A program made the position numbers and the translations under genes. Positions 49,112-61,907 of a stretch of 64,000 nucleotides of DNA are shown here, one piece after another; positions within the stretch are counted from its first letter, which is position 1, and every line of letters starts with the position of its first letter. Source of the stretch: Paramecium tetraurelia (taxonomy: Eukaryota > Ciliophora > Oligohymenophorea > Peniculida > Parameciidae); contig NW_001799089.1 of the NCBI RefSeq assembly GCF_000165425.1, positions 417,770 to 481,769 on the forward strand. The letters are read 5' to 3'. The notes below the pieces were generated by a model. It searched no databases. It was not told where the DNA came from and saw only the letters and a list, made by a program, of their open reading frames with translations.

Positions 49112-49828
49112 ATGGGATCATGTCAAATCTAAAGAGTAGAATCCGAATCTAATTCCTGTAAAGAGTCTTCTTCAAAGTGCCAATATTCCAAATCATCAGT
49201 TATCATGAATCAAATTGTCTAACCTACTAATGCTGAAAATAAGCTTGAATTAGACCAAATAATTGAAGACGAAGAAAACTTGCTTACTGTACAAACCAGA
49301 ATCAAAAAGAACAAGAGATTCTACAATTTTCAAGAAGAAGAATCCCTCAGAAAAATATCCAATAGAGATGAAGTTGAATCCCTCAAAATAGGAGCAAAAC
49401 AAAAACGACGCCTATTTAGGACCAGTGTAACACACAGTCATTTTGATGAAATTAAACAACATTCACCACCTCTCAATCAATCTTTATAAACAGAAAAGGA
49501 AGATGATGCGAAATCTGTGAAAAGCATATTAAAAAAAAATAGCAAATTAAAAGATAGTCTAAGTGGCTCACCAGAAACTAGATCTGTTCGCTTTGCAAGA
49601 GGCACCATCTTTAGAACCAAAAGCCAACGTTCCATTCGCCAATCCAAAAATAAAAAGCCTAATCGGCCTGACTCTAGACAAAATGAATCTATCAACTCTT
49701 TTGAAAATAAAAGTCCGAATTGGAAAAGACACAGGGAACAATAAAGAGTTTAAATTACCAATGTTCCGGTTCTTTTTTCAATGAATCAAAATATAGGAGT
49801 TAAAACTAAACTTTTCTCCTACTATTGA
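49112..49828 (+). CDS. MGSC small basic protein with RVxF motif (tandem copy 2)
   Basis: Intronless, 238 residues. It starts MGSCQIQR, again a myristoylation/palmitoylation-type N-terminus, and stays basic and low-complexity throughout. Near residue 159 the block RSVRFARGTIFRTK parallels KVHFAQGTKFRSNK of the preceding gene, with SILKKNSKLKDSLSGS before it matching SILRSPLNKSLNSLSE. Outside this block and the N-terminus the two have diverged strongly. The tail ends VKTKLFSYY. The 58-bp spacing and same orientation point to local duplication. No annotated family recognised. Confidence 0.7.
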
Positions 49829-50783
49829 GAAATCTTCATCTTATCTCAATGTTGATAACAATTAATGAGTATTAGATTGTATTATATCATTAAATATGTT
49901 CTTTAATTAATATAGACCATGTTTAATAGGGTTGAATTTCGTAACTAAATTCTTCACAAATTATTTTCGTAAATTTGATGATATATTGTGTAGACATGCC
50001 TAACATTTACTCCTTTTTTACCAGAGTAACAGTACCCAAAGAATGACGATTAAATTTGTCAAATAACTTAAAAAATATTACTTTTAATTAAATATAATAA
50101 TTTTTTATTTTCATTTCTTTGAAAATTCATTCCGAGTATTTAATACTTAATTTTTAATTATATAATTAAATAATATCATAGAGAATTTGATAAATTCTCG
50201 TTTGATTCGTTAAACAGAAAATCTGAATGTTACTTATCTATGATATCTTAGGCAAATTCTATAGAAATAAAAAAGTAAGGAACAATATTTTAAGATATCC
50301 ATAATTAGATACATATTTTTTAATATAATTATTTCTATTGATTAGTTTTAGAATTTATTTAATCCAAATAGAATTGTTGAAATCCACTTCACTTTAGAAG
50401 GGATTTGGGGCTATTGAGAATTCATAAAATGAATTATGACTAATATTTCTGAATTCATACTATTTTCATATTGATGAAGAACAGAAAGTCTTCAATATGT
50501 GATCTCAAAAAAATCCAACTAAGTAAGATAAAGGCTAATTACAAAAACAATCTAATCATGCTATTAAGATACAATAATAAATTTTATAGTATATATATAA
50601 TTAAAAATCAGTTTATCTTTTGATATTTACAATGTCGATTTAGAATTTGTCTTTATTAAAATAATACTGATATGAATGCTACAAATAATATCTAATATCT
50701 AAATGAGTATTATAATAAGTATATTTATACTAGTTTAGATATATAATATTTTAATAGTCTATAATGATTCTTCATTAATAAAA
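49829..50783. other. gene-poor spacer
   Basis: About 950 bases of AT-rich sequence. No open ciliate-code frame of useful length and no repeat; it separates the tandem pair from the GH63 gene. Confidence 0.45.
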
Positions 50784-52882
50784 ATGATAGTAATTATATT
50801 CGCTATTATCTCAATAATATTGTGCAATTTTGATGAAAGCATGAGATGGGGAACCTATAAACCTCAATTAATTCATGCAGTAACACAACGAAATATGAAA
50901 ACATTTAATCCGATAACAGGAGCTCTTATGTATGCAGATCATATTGGGACAGATGATCGATCATTAGTTTATAAGATCCCAGATTTAAACACTGAGCAAG
51001 TGAAAATTAATCCAGTTCATCATAATGGTAAGGACTTTAATGTTTAAGTGATAAGTGATCCAAACACAAAGTCTATAATTTAAACAACTCTTATAAAATT
51101 TCCAATAGAATCTAAAGTGAACTTTGTTGATGAAATCAAAACCTTAAATATTGAAAAGCCATTGTCCTTGTTCTATGTTTTAACCATTGAGCAATTCAAT
51201 CAATTTAATTTGGAAACAAGAACTTTTGAAGTAAATGTGACTAACCATGGTATCAGAGTTAGCACTTACAATGAGGATGAAACAAGAATAGAACACTTCT
51301 TTATCACGATAACTGTAAATGATAGAAATTATTAATACAATTGCACCGATGAGAAATTGTCAAATCTAACCATAAGGACTTTGTTTAACGATTACATTTT
51401 TAATTATGATCCTAGACCAACCTTGATGTAGGCAATCTTCTCCAATAGTACAAATACCAATAATTCGAACTTGGTTGCCATTGAATTCAGAGCCTAACCT
51501 GGAGATAATGTAATTATTCAAGTAACACAAACTGATAAATATATACCTGATTATGGATTTGATAATCTGGAATAGTTGAGTGATAGTTTGGCAGCAGTCA
51601 ACAGGTTCAATTTTAAAAAAGTATTTGGAACTGATAATAAATGTGCCTATTCTAGTTTTAGTAATTTGATGGCAGGCTTATTATTCACTTATGGAAATCT
51701 CAGTTGTGTGATAAATAAGGATACGTGCACAGCCTTTAAGCCAATGTTAAGTCATACACCTTCAAGATTTGGATTCCCTAGACCTTTTCTATGGGATGAG
51801 GGTTTTCATAATATGATTGCTTGTAAAATCAACCCAGATATTTGTCTATAAAGTTTAGAAGATTGGATCAATACTATGTCGATTGACGGTTGGATACCTA
51901 GAGAGTAACCAAGAAGTGAAGAATTGAGATCATACATTCCTTGGTTAAAGGAGGATCCTAGAGAATCAAATCCACCAACATTCTTCTTTAATTTTGAATA
52001 TCTGATTGATAACCATCCAGAATATAAGGAACGCATAGGAAAAATCTATCTAAAGCTCTTCTCTTGGTACAATAACTGGTTCAGAACCTAAGCGATTTTC
52101 AATGATTAAGGTAAATTTTCAGGATTTTTAAAATGGTGGGGTCCTGATGAGGATAGTAATTTAGGCTCAGGTCTTGATGATTGGCCAAGAACAGATGGGA
52201 GCAAGGTATCGAAATATAATATAGATGCTTAAAGTTGGGGATACTTTTTCACTTTTCATATGGCTAAATTAGCAAAACTCTATGATGTTGGGATAGTTAG
52301 TAGTCTTGAACAGAGATTGGAACTAATTTTGAATAAGATGAATGTAATTCTCATAATCACTATTTATAGTCTGATATGCTGGACCCAAATGACTTAATTT
52401 ATAAGGATATACTCTATTATCCTAACACAGATGATTAAGTATTTTACTCTCCTCATAGAGGGTATGTGAATCTATTCCCTCTAGGATTAGGGTTGATTGA
52501 CAAATCAAGAGTTGACATTATCCAATAACAAATAAACTTTATGAGAAGTAGCACTATGTGGACACAGTTTGGTATTAGATCTTTAGAAAGTAACAGCACA
52601 GAATTTAGAAAGAAATCTAATTATTGGACTGGACCTATTTGGGTGAATATTTAATTTTTGGTGTTGAGAGCATTAAAATTATACTATTGGGAAATTGATG
52701 GAGTATAATAATTCTATCGCGATTTAAGATCTAATATGATTGAGACTATATGCTCACAATATGAAACTAGAGGATACTTCTACGAGCACTATAATCAAAA
52801 TTTAGATGGTTTAGGATAAGGCAATAGACCATTTAATGGATGGACTAGTTTAATAACTTTAATAATAGCAGAAAAGTATTGA
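50784..52882 (+). CDS. mannosyl-oligosaccharide glucosidase (glucosidase I, GH63)
   Basis: ER-lumen enzyme that trims the terminal alpha-1,2 glucose from the N-glycan precursor. One 26-nt intron at about 52343 leaves 2073 nt, 690 residues; it mimics a frameshift if overlooked. A signal peptide (IVIIFAIISIILC) starts the chain. The N-terminal beta domain opens with MRWGTYKPQLIHAV. The (alpha/alpha)6 domain has FPRPFLWDEGFHN, with the catalytic-acid Asp, NPPTFFFNFEYLI, KWWGPDEDSNLGSGLDDWPR, SNYWTGPIWVNIQ and ETRGYFYEHYN near the second catalytic Glu. The order and spacing match GH63. C-terminus GNRPFNGWTSL is typical. Identification is firm; presence implies Glc3Man-type glycan processing. Confidence 0.94.
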
Positions 52883-53280
52883 AATATAATCAAAATTCCT
52901 TAATTTATTTGATTTTTAGAAACTAAATAGATTAATAATGCAAAGTATTTTAAGATTCTAGTTAATCACATAAAAGGATTTTTTAATTTTTTATGTAATA
53001 CATTTATAACATCTATTCGAATCAAGATTGTGGAATTTATCATTAACTTTAAATATAAGTGTAAAGAGAGAGGATTTAATTTAAATCTTATACTATTTAG
53101 TAATGGAAATAAAGATCTCTTCTTGTTAAATGAGAGTTTCTGATATCATTCACATTTCTTCCCTGCCACTAGATTGTGTGTAATTCCACATTCAATCCAT
53201 TATTTATTCATCAATTTCTATTCCTTCATCTTAAATCATAGTCCCTATTTTGCATTAAGTACTATTATTAAATATATTTA
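52883..53280. other. intergenic spacer
   Basis: AT-rich spacer of about 400 bases between two same-strand genes, without an open frame. Confidence 0.4.
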
Positions 53281-55415
53281 ATGTTATATGAAAATTTATA
53301 AGAGTAATTACAAGAATGCCTTCCTGAATATTAACGATAGTTTGTTATACAAAACTACTAAAATTTCTTAGATGCTTCAAAAGACAAAGACCCAGTATAT
53401 TAATAGTTTGTATAATTGATTGATAAATTCCAATCAGCATCAAGTTAAATAGAAGTAAGAATTTGATTTAATGGAAGGTAATTTCTAAGGACATCGAGAA
53501 CCTAAAAAATGCTAAGGCTAGATGCAAATAGTTGCTTGAGGAGTAAGTCATAAAAGTGGAGGATGTTGTTGAAGATGTATAGGCTGAAGATCAATTGACG
53601 GAGATGCTAGATAATTTATCTATGTTTACATTTGAGAAAAATTACGAATAGGCTATAGAAAGTTATAGATTGTTAATTGAAACTCATTAATCTAAGAAGT
53701 TTATGAAATTGATTAAGAAACCAGAAATCAAGAGATAATTGGATGAAGCATTCAAAAGTCTTTGTTAATCGATATTCAATGATTACATAAGTCAGAATGC
53801 TTAATTTGATTCATCTTAATTAATGCAATATTTGATGGTGTTAAATTAGGTTGAAATGCTTATCAAAGGATATCTGCAAATACAATAAGATAAATTTGTT
53901 AATTGGATTGAATAATAAAATTAATTCAATGAAAAACAAGTTTAATAGTTTGTAGGGAATATACTAAAAGTGAATCAATAATACGAATCAATATTCGGAG
54001 AGTATCTGAGGAAAAACCAGTTATTGTTTTCTTTTATTTCCATATGGAATTAATAGATTATCCAGAGTTACTTCGATAAAATTCAAGAGAACTTTTTCTA
54101 GGATGTTGTGTCTTTTGATGATATATTTTCTAAATCTAAAACCTTGTTGAATACATTTTCTCAATATCAATCCAAAGGAATATCAATAGATTTTGAGATT
54201 CAAAAGGAGCTAGCCATTTATATAGAGAATAAGGTGAATGAGTTGTTTGGAGTGTATGGTTAGAAGATTAATTAGTATATGCATTTCAATGAAAATAAGT
54301 TGGTAAAGATTGAGTTTCTGCCTAATCTACTTGAAAGTGATAAATTATTAGAATCAAAGGAGATGGAGATGTCTAACAAACCTTAGGAGGTTAAATTAAA
54401 GGCTTCGGCTACGATAAAGAGTACATTCGATTCACTCAGCCAAGGAGTATCTATTAGTTCTTGTTTCTTTTGGAATATAGTCTTTAAATTAGGAGATTCT
54501 GCTTTGAATTTTTTTAATCCAGAACAATACTCTTTATTATCGACAATGTTGAGTGAATCAATATCTAAATTATTGATTCTATTCATAAAAGATTATTTAA
54601 GTGCAATAAGAACTAATAGGAAGGAAGGTTAACTATTATTTGAAATAGGAAATTTATTTGGAAATTATAATTTAAATAGTACTTTAATTAATTATTTATC
54701 AACAAGAGCATCTAATCTACCTATCCAAAGCAATAGCGAATGGAAAAGGGCGATTCAAGATTGGGTGGATGAATTAAAATAATTAATACAATAACAATAT
54801 AAAAATACGTATTTGTAGATGTTACCATTTTGGATTTGTGAGCATGGAAAGATTTACATATAGAAGTAACTTGTAGTTCAAAAGCCATCACCATTGTTTT
54901 TGATGATTGGATTTTCAATAATGGAAATGAACAATCAATTTAAATCACGGATACCTCAAGCACCAACACTTTATTATTTAGGGTTGCTATGGGATTATAC
55001 AAAATATTTGTTGGAATATTCATTATATTGGTCATACCACAATTAAGGGAAAAACAATGAGGTGTTTTTGTTGGATGCTAAATCTAGAAATGAACTCAAA
55101 TTAGACATGAACCAAATAAACCTGCAATTCCAATAGAGTTCTATAAAAATACAACAGATATCACAAGACGGATTGAAGTAGCTGATATTGGACACTCAAT
55201 TTGTTTTTGATCTTTTCAATCGATTCATAGGGCAATTGCAACAAAATGATTAATTCTTACCGAAGTTGGTGTCATTTTACTGTAAGGATAAGAAATGTTA
55301 ATAACCGCAGATGAATAGTTAATCTTTCGAATAGTATTTCACCTAAAGTTTTCAATAAGATATGATACAAGCAAAAAATTACATCGAACAACAAAGAAAG
55401 AGTATAGTGACATGA
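53281..55415 (+). CDS. large helical protein, possible vesicle-tethering subunit
   Basis: Introns of 23 and 21 nt leave 2091 nt, 696 residues. The chain is helical throughout and Gln/Leu/Glu-rich. Residues 1-110 look like a coiled coil; the segment LDNLSMFTFEKNYEQAIESY resembles the entry helix repeat seen in Exo84 and COG-type CATCHR tethering subunits. The later half has regularly spaced helices including FFWNIVFKLGDSALNFFN and LLSTMLSESISKLLILF. Size and fold type fit an exocyst or COG subunit, but no signature motif proves it. Unknown helical scaffold remains the safer alternative. The start at 53281 gives the complete first coil. Confidence 0.55.
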
Positions 55416-55446
55416 TATTATTTGATTTAAATTTATAATTAATTTA

Positions 55447-57086
<1,640 letters not shown>

Positions 57087-57830
57087 ATATAATATAGTTA
57101 AATTTTAGTTTTCTAATACCATAAATTATTAGAAAATAATATTATTTGAATGAAGAATTCCCCTTTATCTTGATACAAATTATTATTTGTAGATAGATAT
57201 CAATACTAATAATAATTGGAAATTCTCAAGAGAGAATTAATGATTACAATTATGAATTAATGATTTATAATACCTATTCTTTAAATTAATAAAATAACAA
57301 TTGAATCTAAAAGATAGGATTCTTAAGATCATGATATCAATTTACAAACCATTATAGCTTTAGATATATTACTCATTAAATAAAATATAAAAATAAACTT
57401 TTGCGAATTGATATTTGATTTTCAAAGGAGACTGAATTTTTGAATGTGGTATTCACTCAATCAGCTTAAAATTATAGTGGAGAGTTTATAAAAATATTCT
57501 TACAAGCGTTTTTTAATAAAATAGACTCGATTATTATTTAGTTGCAACCACTTCATAATAAATGATATAAATAAATTAACAACAATCAATAAAGCATATC
57601 TTAATAACATTGGGTTAATTAAAATTAATGGAAATGCTGAAATGTAATTAAATAATATAGGAACATGTAATATTTTATTACCTTACATATTAAAACTATC
57701 AGTATTTATATAAAGAATAATAAAAAGACTAATAAAAGATTAGATAATTATATCATGAGTTTGTATAAGAATTCAACCTGAATAATTATAATTTATTGAT
57801 AATTGTTAATTACAAAATCTAATATCATTT
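57087..57830. other. convergent 3' spacer
   Basis: About 740 bases of AT-rich sequence between convergent genes, without a useful frame in the ciliate code. It is the longest convergent spacer in the window. Confidence 0.4.
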
Positions 57831-59456
57831 TCAAATAGGAGATATTCCTTCTAGTTTTTAGATGTTTTTCAAAATAATATCGCTAATGTTAAATAAAAGT
57901 AATACTTTTTTAATTGTTAATTCTTCTAAATTGCTCTTATTGTTTTACTAAAACCGTCTGTGTATTATTTTTCCAATAGCTTTTCCTATAATTTCTTACT
58001 TTATTAATAAAGGTTGTCAACATTGAATTCATACATAGAATTTAATGATTCATCATCGGTTCGAGAATCCTATGATGCATTCAATTCTACGTGTCTCAAA
58101 TTCTATTATTTAAAAGACTAAGCTGGTTTTCTTAATGGAAGTTTAATATTTCTATTTGATGATAATCCTCCTGCAATAAGAATATCTTCTTAAATTTATT
58201 ACTAGACATCTTTATCTTTATATGGATCATATTTAGGATAGTTTGTAATATATTAAATTAATTCTAGATCATTATTAATCAATTAATTCTTAACAAATTG
58301 ACTACCTTTAACACCCTTCTATAAAAATGGATAAATGTGTTTAATATTATTCTATTAGCTCTGATCGAATGTTTATGGTGTACTCAATTTCTGCTCAATG
58401 TTTTTCTTGAATTAATAGTTTACATAAATCTACTTTTTGGCTTTCTAGCTTTCAATATAATCTTTGATTAGTAATTCTTCCATGTATTATTTGGCCTTCT
58501 TATTAACGAGATGACGAATAACGTGTTTTTGTTAAGGTGCTTCATATTTGACTTTATTGGGATTTTAGTGATTTCTTGAACTCAATAATTAATATGGATT
58601 TTAATGTTTAATGATATTTACTGAACTTCCTTTAAAAATTAATCTATTGTTTGTACTGATATCTTTTTCCTCTGACTTCTTCTATAAGTTTTGAATATAT
58701 TGATCACTAATATCATACATTTATTTGATCATTCCTACATTCTTCAATTCTCTACTTCTCTTAACAAGATCTTCCTTCTCTCTCTTCTCAATCTTTTCTT
58801 CTATAAGGTCCCTGATCATATCGAATCTGTCTAATGCTTGTTATTTTTTGAGCATTTCTTCATTTTTTTAATCCAATAATTTCAAAAAAGCAACGTCATG
58901 ATTACCTTCATCTGTTACTGCTGATCTCCGATAAGTTCTAATAATTTTACTATCTAATAATACACATTGATTTTTGGTCTCTTCTATTTCTTAATAACTG
59001 CTGGAATTAATTTATCGAGTTTTTGAGATTAGTTTTTTCTAATCACAAATTCTTCAGCAGATATTTCTCCCATAATATACTTAGTGAAATTGCTTCGTAT
59101 GGATGGACTTATAGACATAGCATTATGAATTTGCAATGGAACTTCGTGTAAATATGCTCGATCAATTGCTGTTTCTGTATTTCTTTTCAATTAAGTCTGT
59201 TTTCTCCTCAACAAGGCTTCAGATAAAAAATCACCAAAGACATCATTCCAATTCTTCAATCTGGCATCCTTGGGAATCGAAACACCTTCACTCTCCTCTG
59301 TTTTAATAAGAATTCTAGGCACATCGTGATTGGTTGACTGAGCATTGAAGAAATATTATTTACAGCAACTGATCGAGTTGTCTATAATTATGATTCAACT
59401 GTCGTCTCATGACACTACAGAAACTTTCTTCTTTTTGGCAAAAATACTTTATTCAT
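57831..59456 (-). CDS. coiled-coil protein, unknown
   Basis: The N-terminus MNKVFLPKRRKFLQ joins across a 26-nt intron to a well-conserved-looking region (IPKDARLKNWNDVFGDFLSE, IRSNFTKYIMGEISAEEF, KLDKLIPAVIKKQ). The middle and C-terminal parts are charged and coil-prone (LVKRSRELKNVGMIKQMYD). A 23-nt intron near the end is likely; without it the frame ends in a hydrophobic tail instead of KLEGISPI. Total exon length implies at least one further small intron that I did not place. I recognise no family. The start is 37 bp from a divergent start codon. Confidence 0.6.
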
Positions 59457-59493
59457 TAATTATTATAAATCAATTAACCAAATTACATTAATC

Positions 59494-60701
59494 ATGACTA
59501 CCTTATTATTTGATCCTATTTACATGACCTAAAGTCGATAACTCATATTATAAAATACTACATCCTACTTTAGCAATTATTAATTCAGTTAAGCAGGCAT
59601 AATTACACAGGAAACAGCTTGTAAAAACAAAATCAGGATAAGAAATACACAGTCTTGCAGTGTTTCTTAGATTGCTATTTATAGGGTTGGAATAAAAAAT
59701 TATAGAAAGAAAGCGTTGGATCTCAAATTTGAATAGGATTTTAAGGCTAATAATTAAAAAATAATTGAATATTTCATCAGTAAAGTCGACTATACGAACT
59801 GTATTAATGCAGACAAGAAGGCATACTTATACAATAAAAAAACTATCCAAAAAGATGAGGATATCAAATTTGCAAACTAAAAAATGTTAAACCTGATGAA
59901 GATAAGGAAGTTATCTGTTTATTTAGGTATGTTTGATTAGATATTGAGATTTGAAAAACCAATCACCACTAGAAATAGATTATTTCAAGAACAGACAGAA
60001 TTTTTGATGGTATCTTGAAAACAGCCTAGAAAGCTTCTATATTTAGCTTAGAGGATAAAGATCTTTCAAGGTAAATATGTAGGAGTGAGAGGAGATGAAG
60101 AAGAACTCCAATAAATAATAGGAACTAGAATTCAAGATGTTAATAAAGCTAGATAATTATCAAGTGCCAAACTATCATATTCAGTATTGAAGGAATTCAT
60201 TAAATCGAATGAAAAACATTTTATTATAGGCCCATAAATAGATGAATAGGGAAATGTTTGTTTGAAGAATGTGTAATAATTCTTAGAATGGGGGCTTGGT
60301 TCGCGAATGAATCCAGATCTGTCTAGATTAAAGTAAATTGAGATTGACCGATATGTAAGGATTAAAGTGTTATTTTAGTGAATAATAATATATTGTATTG
60401 GATGCTCCAATTACAATTAACAATTGGAAAAGAATGGTTGCAGTATTTTTGAGAAGATCTGCTAATTAGTTGAAACAATTACTGAACAAAATCCTAGTCA
60501 ATTATTAAACAGTAACTATATTTGCTATTTCTACTCTAGCATAAGAGGATAATATATGGAATCTGAAGAGGACAAAATAAAGGACTTATTCATGTAATGG
60601 AATGCTAAGGTTTTGGAATTACAGAGAAGCAAAAGGTGAATGCATTTTGGGAAGATCTAGAAGCTTTTCTCTTGAAACCTGCTAAGTTATCATAATAATG
60701 A
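59494..60701 (+). CDS. hypothetical protein, exon structure unresolved
   Basis: A clear coding region whose introns I could not fully place. It starts MTTLLFDPIYM and contains KKIIEYFISKVDYTNCINAD-like and KMLNLMKIRKLSVYL segments, then KYVGVRGDEEELQQIIGT, LKEFIKSNEKHFIIGPQID and FLEWGLGSRMNPDLSRL. At about 60381 the frame meets TGA unless an intron intervenes. Beyond it another coding-like frame (CIGCSNYNQQLEKNGC, SEEDKIKDLFMQWN) leads to TFWEDLEAFLLKP-type sequence ending at 60701. It may be one gene or a gene plus a fragment. No family recognised. Confidence 0.45.
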
Positions 60702-60741
60702 GTATTTTGGATATTTAATATTTCTGTGTATTTGTATATTT

Positions 60742-61057
60742 TCAATGCTTTTATTAAAACACCTCTGTTGCATTTTAATATTTCGATACAAACCTATCAT
60801 TTTCGACATCATAAGTAGGCAATACCAATATTCTATTCTTATGCAATTCCTATTGGATTTTGTAATTGAGTGCATACTAATATAATTCAATTTCGCTTTA
60901 CTTATTTTCTACGATTGACACATTCTAAGAAGTCTAGTCCTTCGATTGCACACATTTTATTTGGTAAATTTTCTTTATTGATACAAGCTTGCATTCTCTC
61001 ATAAAAAGTGATACAAGGGTTGATCCCACCAGATGTATTGATTCCAATGTATGACAT
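60742..61057 (-). CDS. twin CX9C mitochondrial protein, NDUFS5-like
   Basis: One 25-nt intron leaves 291 nt, 96 residues. Two Cys pairs, each separated by nine residues, form a CHCH fold: CITFYERMQAC and CAIEGLDFLEC. PCITFYERMQACIN followed by LDFLECVNRRKQ is the pattern of the 15-kDa complex I subunit NDUFS5, which is imported through the Mia40 disulfide relay and sits in the membrane arm. Length fits. A generic small CX9C assembly factor is the alternative. Removing the intron gives the basic tail LNYKIQQELHKNRILVLPTYD, shown here only in part as KIQQELHKNRILVLP. The gene converges with its neighbour, 40 bp apart. Confidence 0.78.
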
Positions 61058-61907
61058 TAAAATTAATTAATATTATTATTATTATTATTTTGATATCTGA
61101 ACAGATGATAAAAATTACATCTTTAGATAAACCCTACCTTCATTCATAAATGCTATTTCTCATGTTGAAAACATTAATTCACTCCGAAACAAGATTTTTC
61201 ATATTTTCTTTATAACATAATGAAAAAGATAGATCTATTGCTTAAGCGATTTAATTTTGGAATTAGAATATGCTATTAGTAATTATTATTGATGCTATAC
61301 TTTCTGATTGAAATGACAATTTTAATCACTTCCAATGATAGTGGTTATTTAATAATCTAAACAATGATGTAAATCTGTATTTTTATGCATAGAATGAGGC
61401 AGTGTTATCAAACAATATTGATCAAAACAAGAAAGAAAAATAGATTACCTGATGGAATTTTATCAAACTATCTATTAGAAAATAAAAATAAGGAATTTCT
61501 CTTTTAATCTTTATCAATCATTTTTTATGTTTAGAACTGGCTCTTTCTTCTAAACTCCTTTAATTAATGACCTATCGCTCTCCTCATTTTATATAGCACT
61601 TTGAATATTGAAGTATAATAAATTATTATAAAATAATAGTGCTTCGATTATTTTCTTATCAATCTAATTGATATCAATAGCTTTTGTACAATGATAAAAT
61701 AAATGATATATAGATGAAATAAAATCTCAGTTGTTATTAGAAATATTAAATTTCTTATTCCATCACCTTATTTGAACAACTCCATTAAATTCTATTTATT
61801 TTAATTTGAAAAAAATAACAAATGTAAATTATATATAAACATATTATTGATCATAAATAAATAAATTGATAATTCATAATTTTTTCCAATATTTCAAATA
61901 TTAATTA
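61058..61907. other. gene-poor spacer
   Basis: About 850 bases of AT-rich sequence between divergent genes. It begins with a short ATT microsatellite (about 61071-61088). No convincing open frame or RNA gene was seen. Confidence 0.45.

Noticed and set aside
49477-49784. Overlapping open frames on both strands inside the second MGSC gene
   Set aside because: They arise from low-complexity basic codons; the 238-codon ciliate-code frame with the paralogous block explains the region.
52335-52370. Apparent frameshift in the GH63 gene
   Set aside because: A 26-nt GT...AG segment starting at the shift, removed as an intron, restores the frame and conserved sequence on both sides.
61071-61088. ATT microsatellite near the CX9C gene
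   Set aside because: Too short to be of interest and typical of AT-rich spacers.
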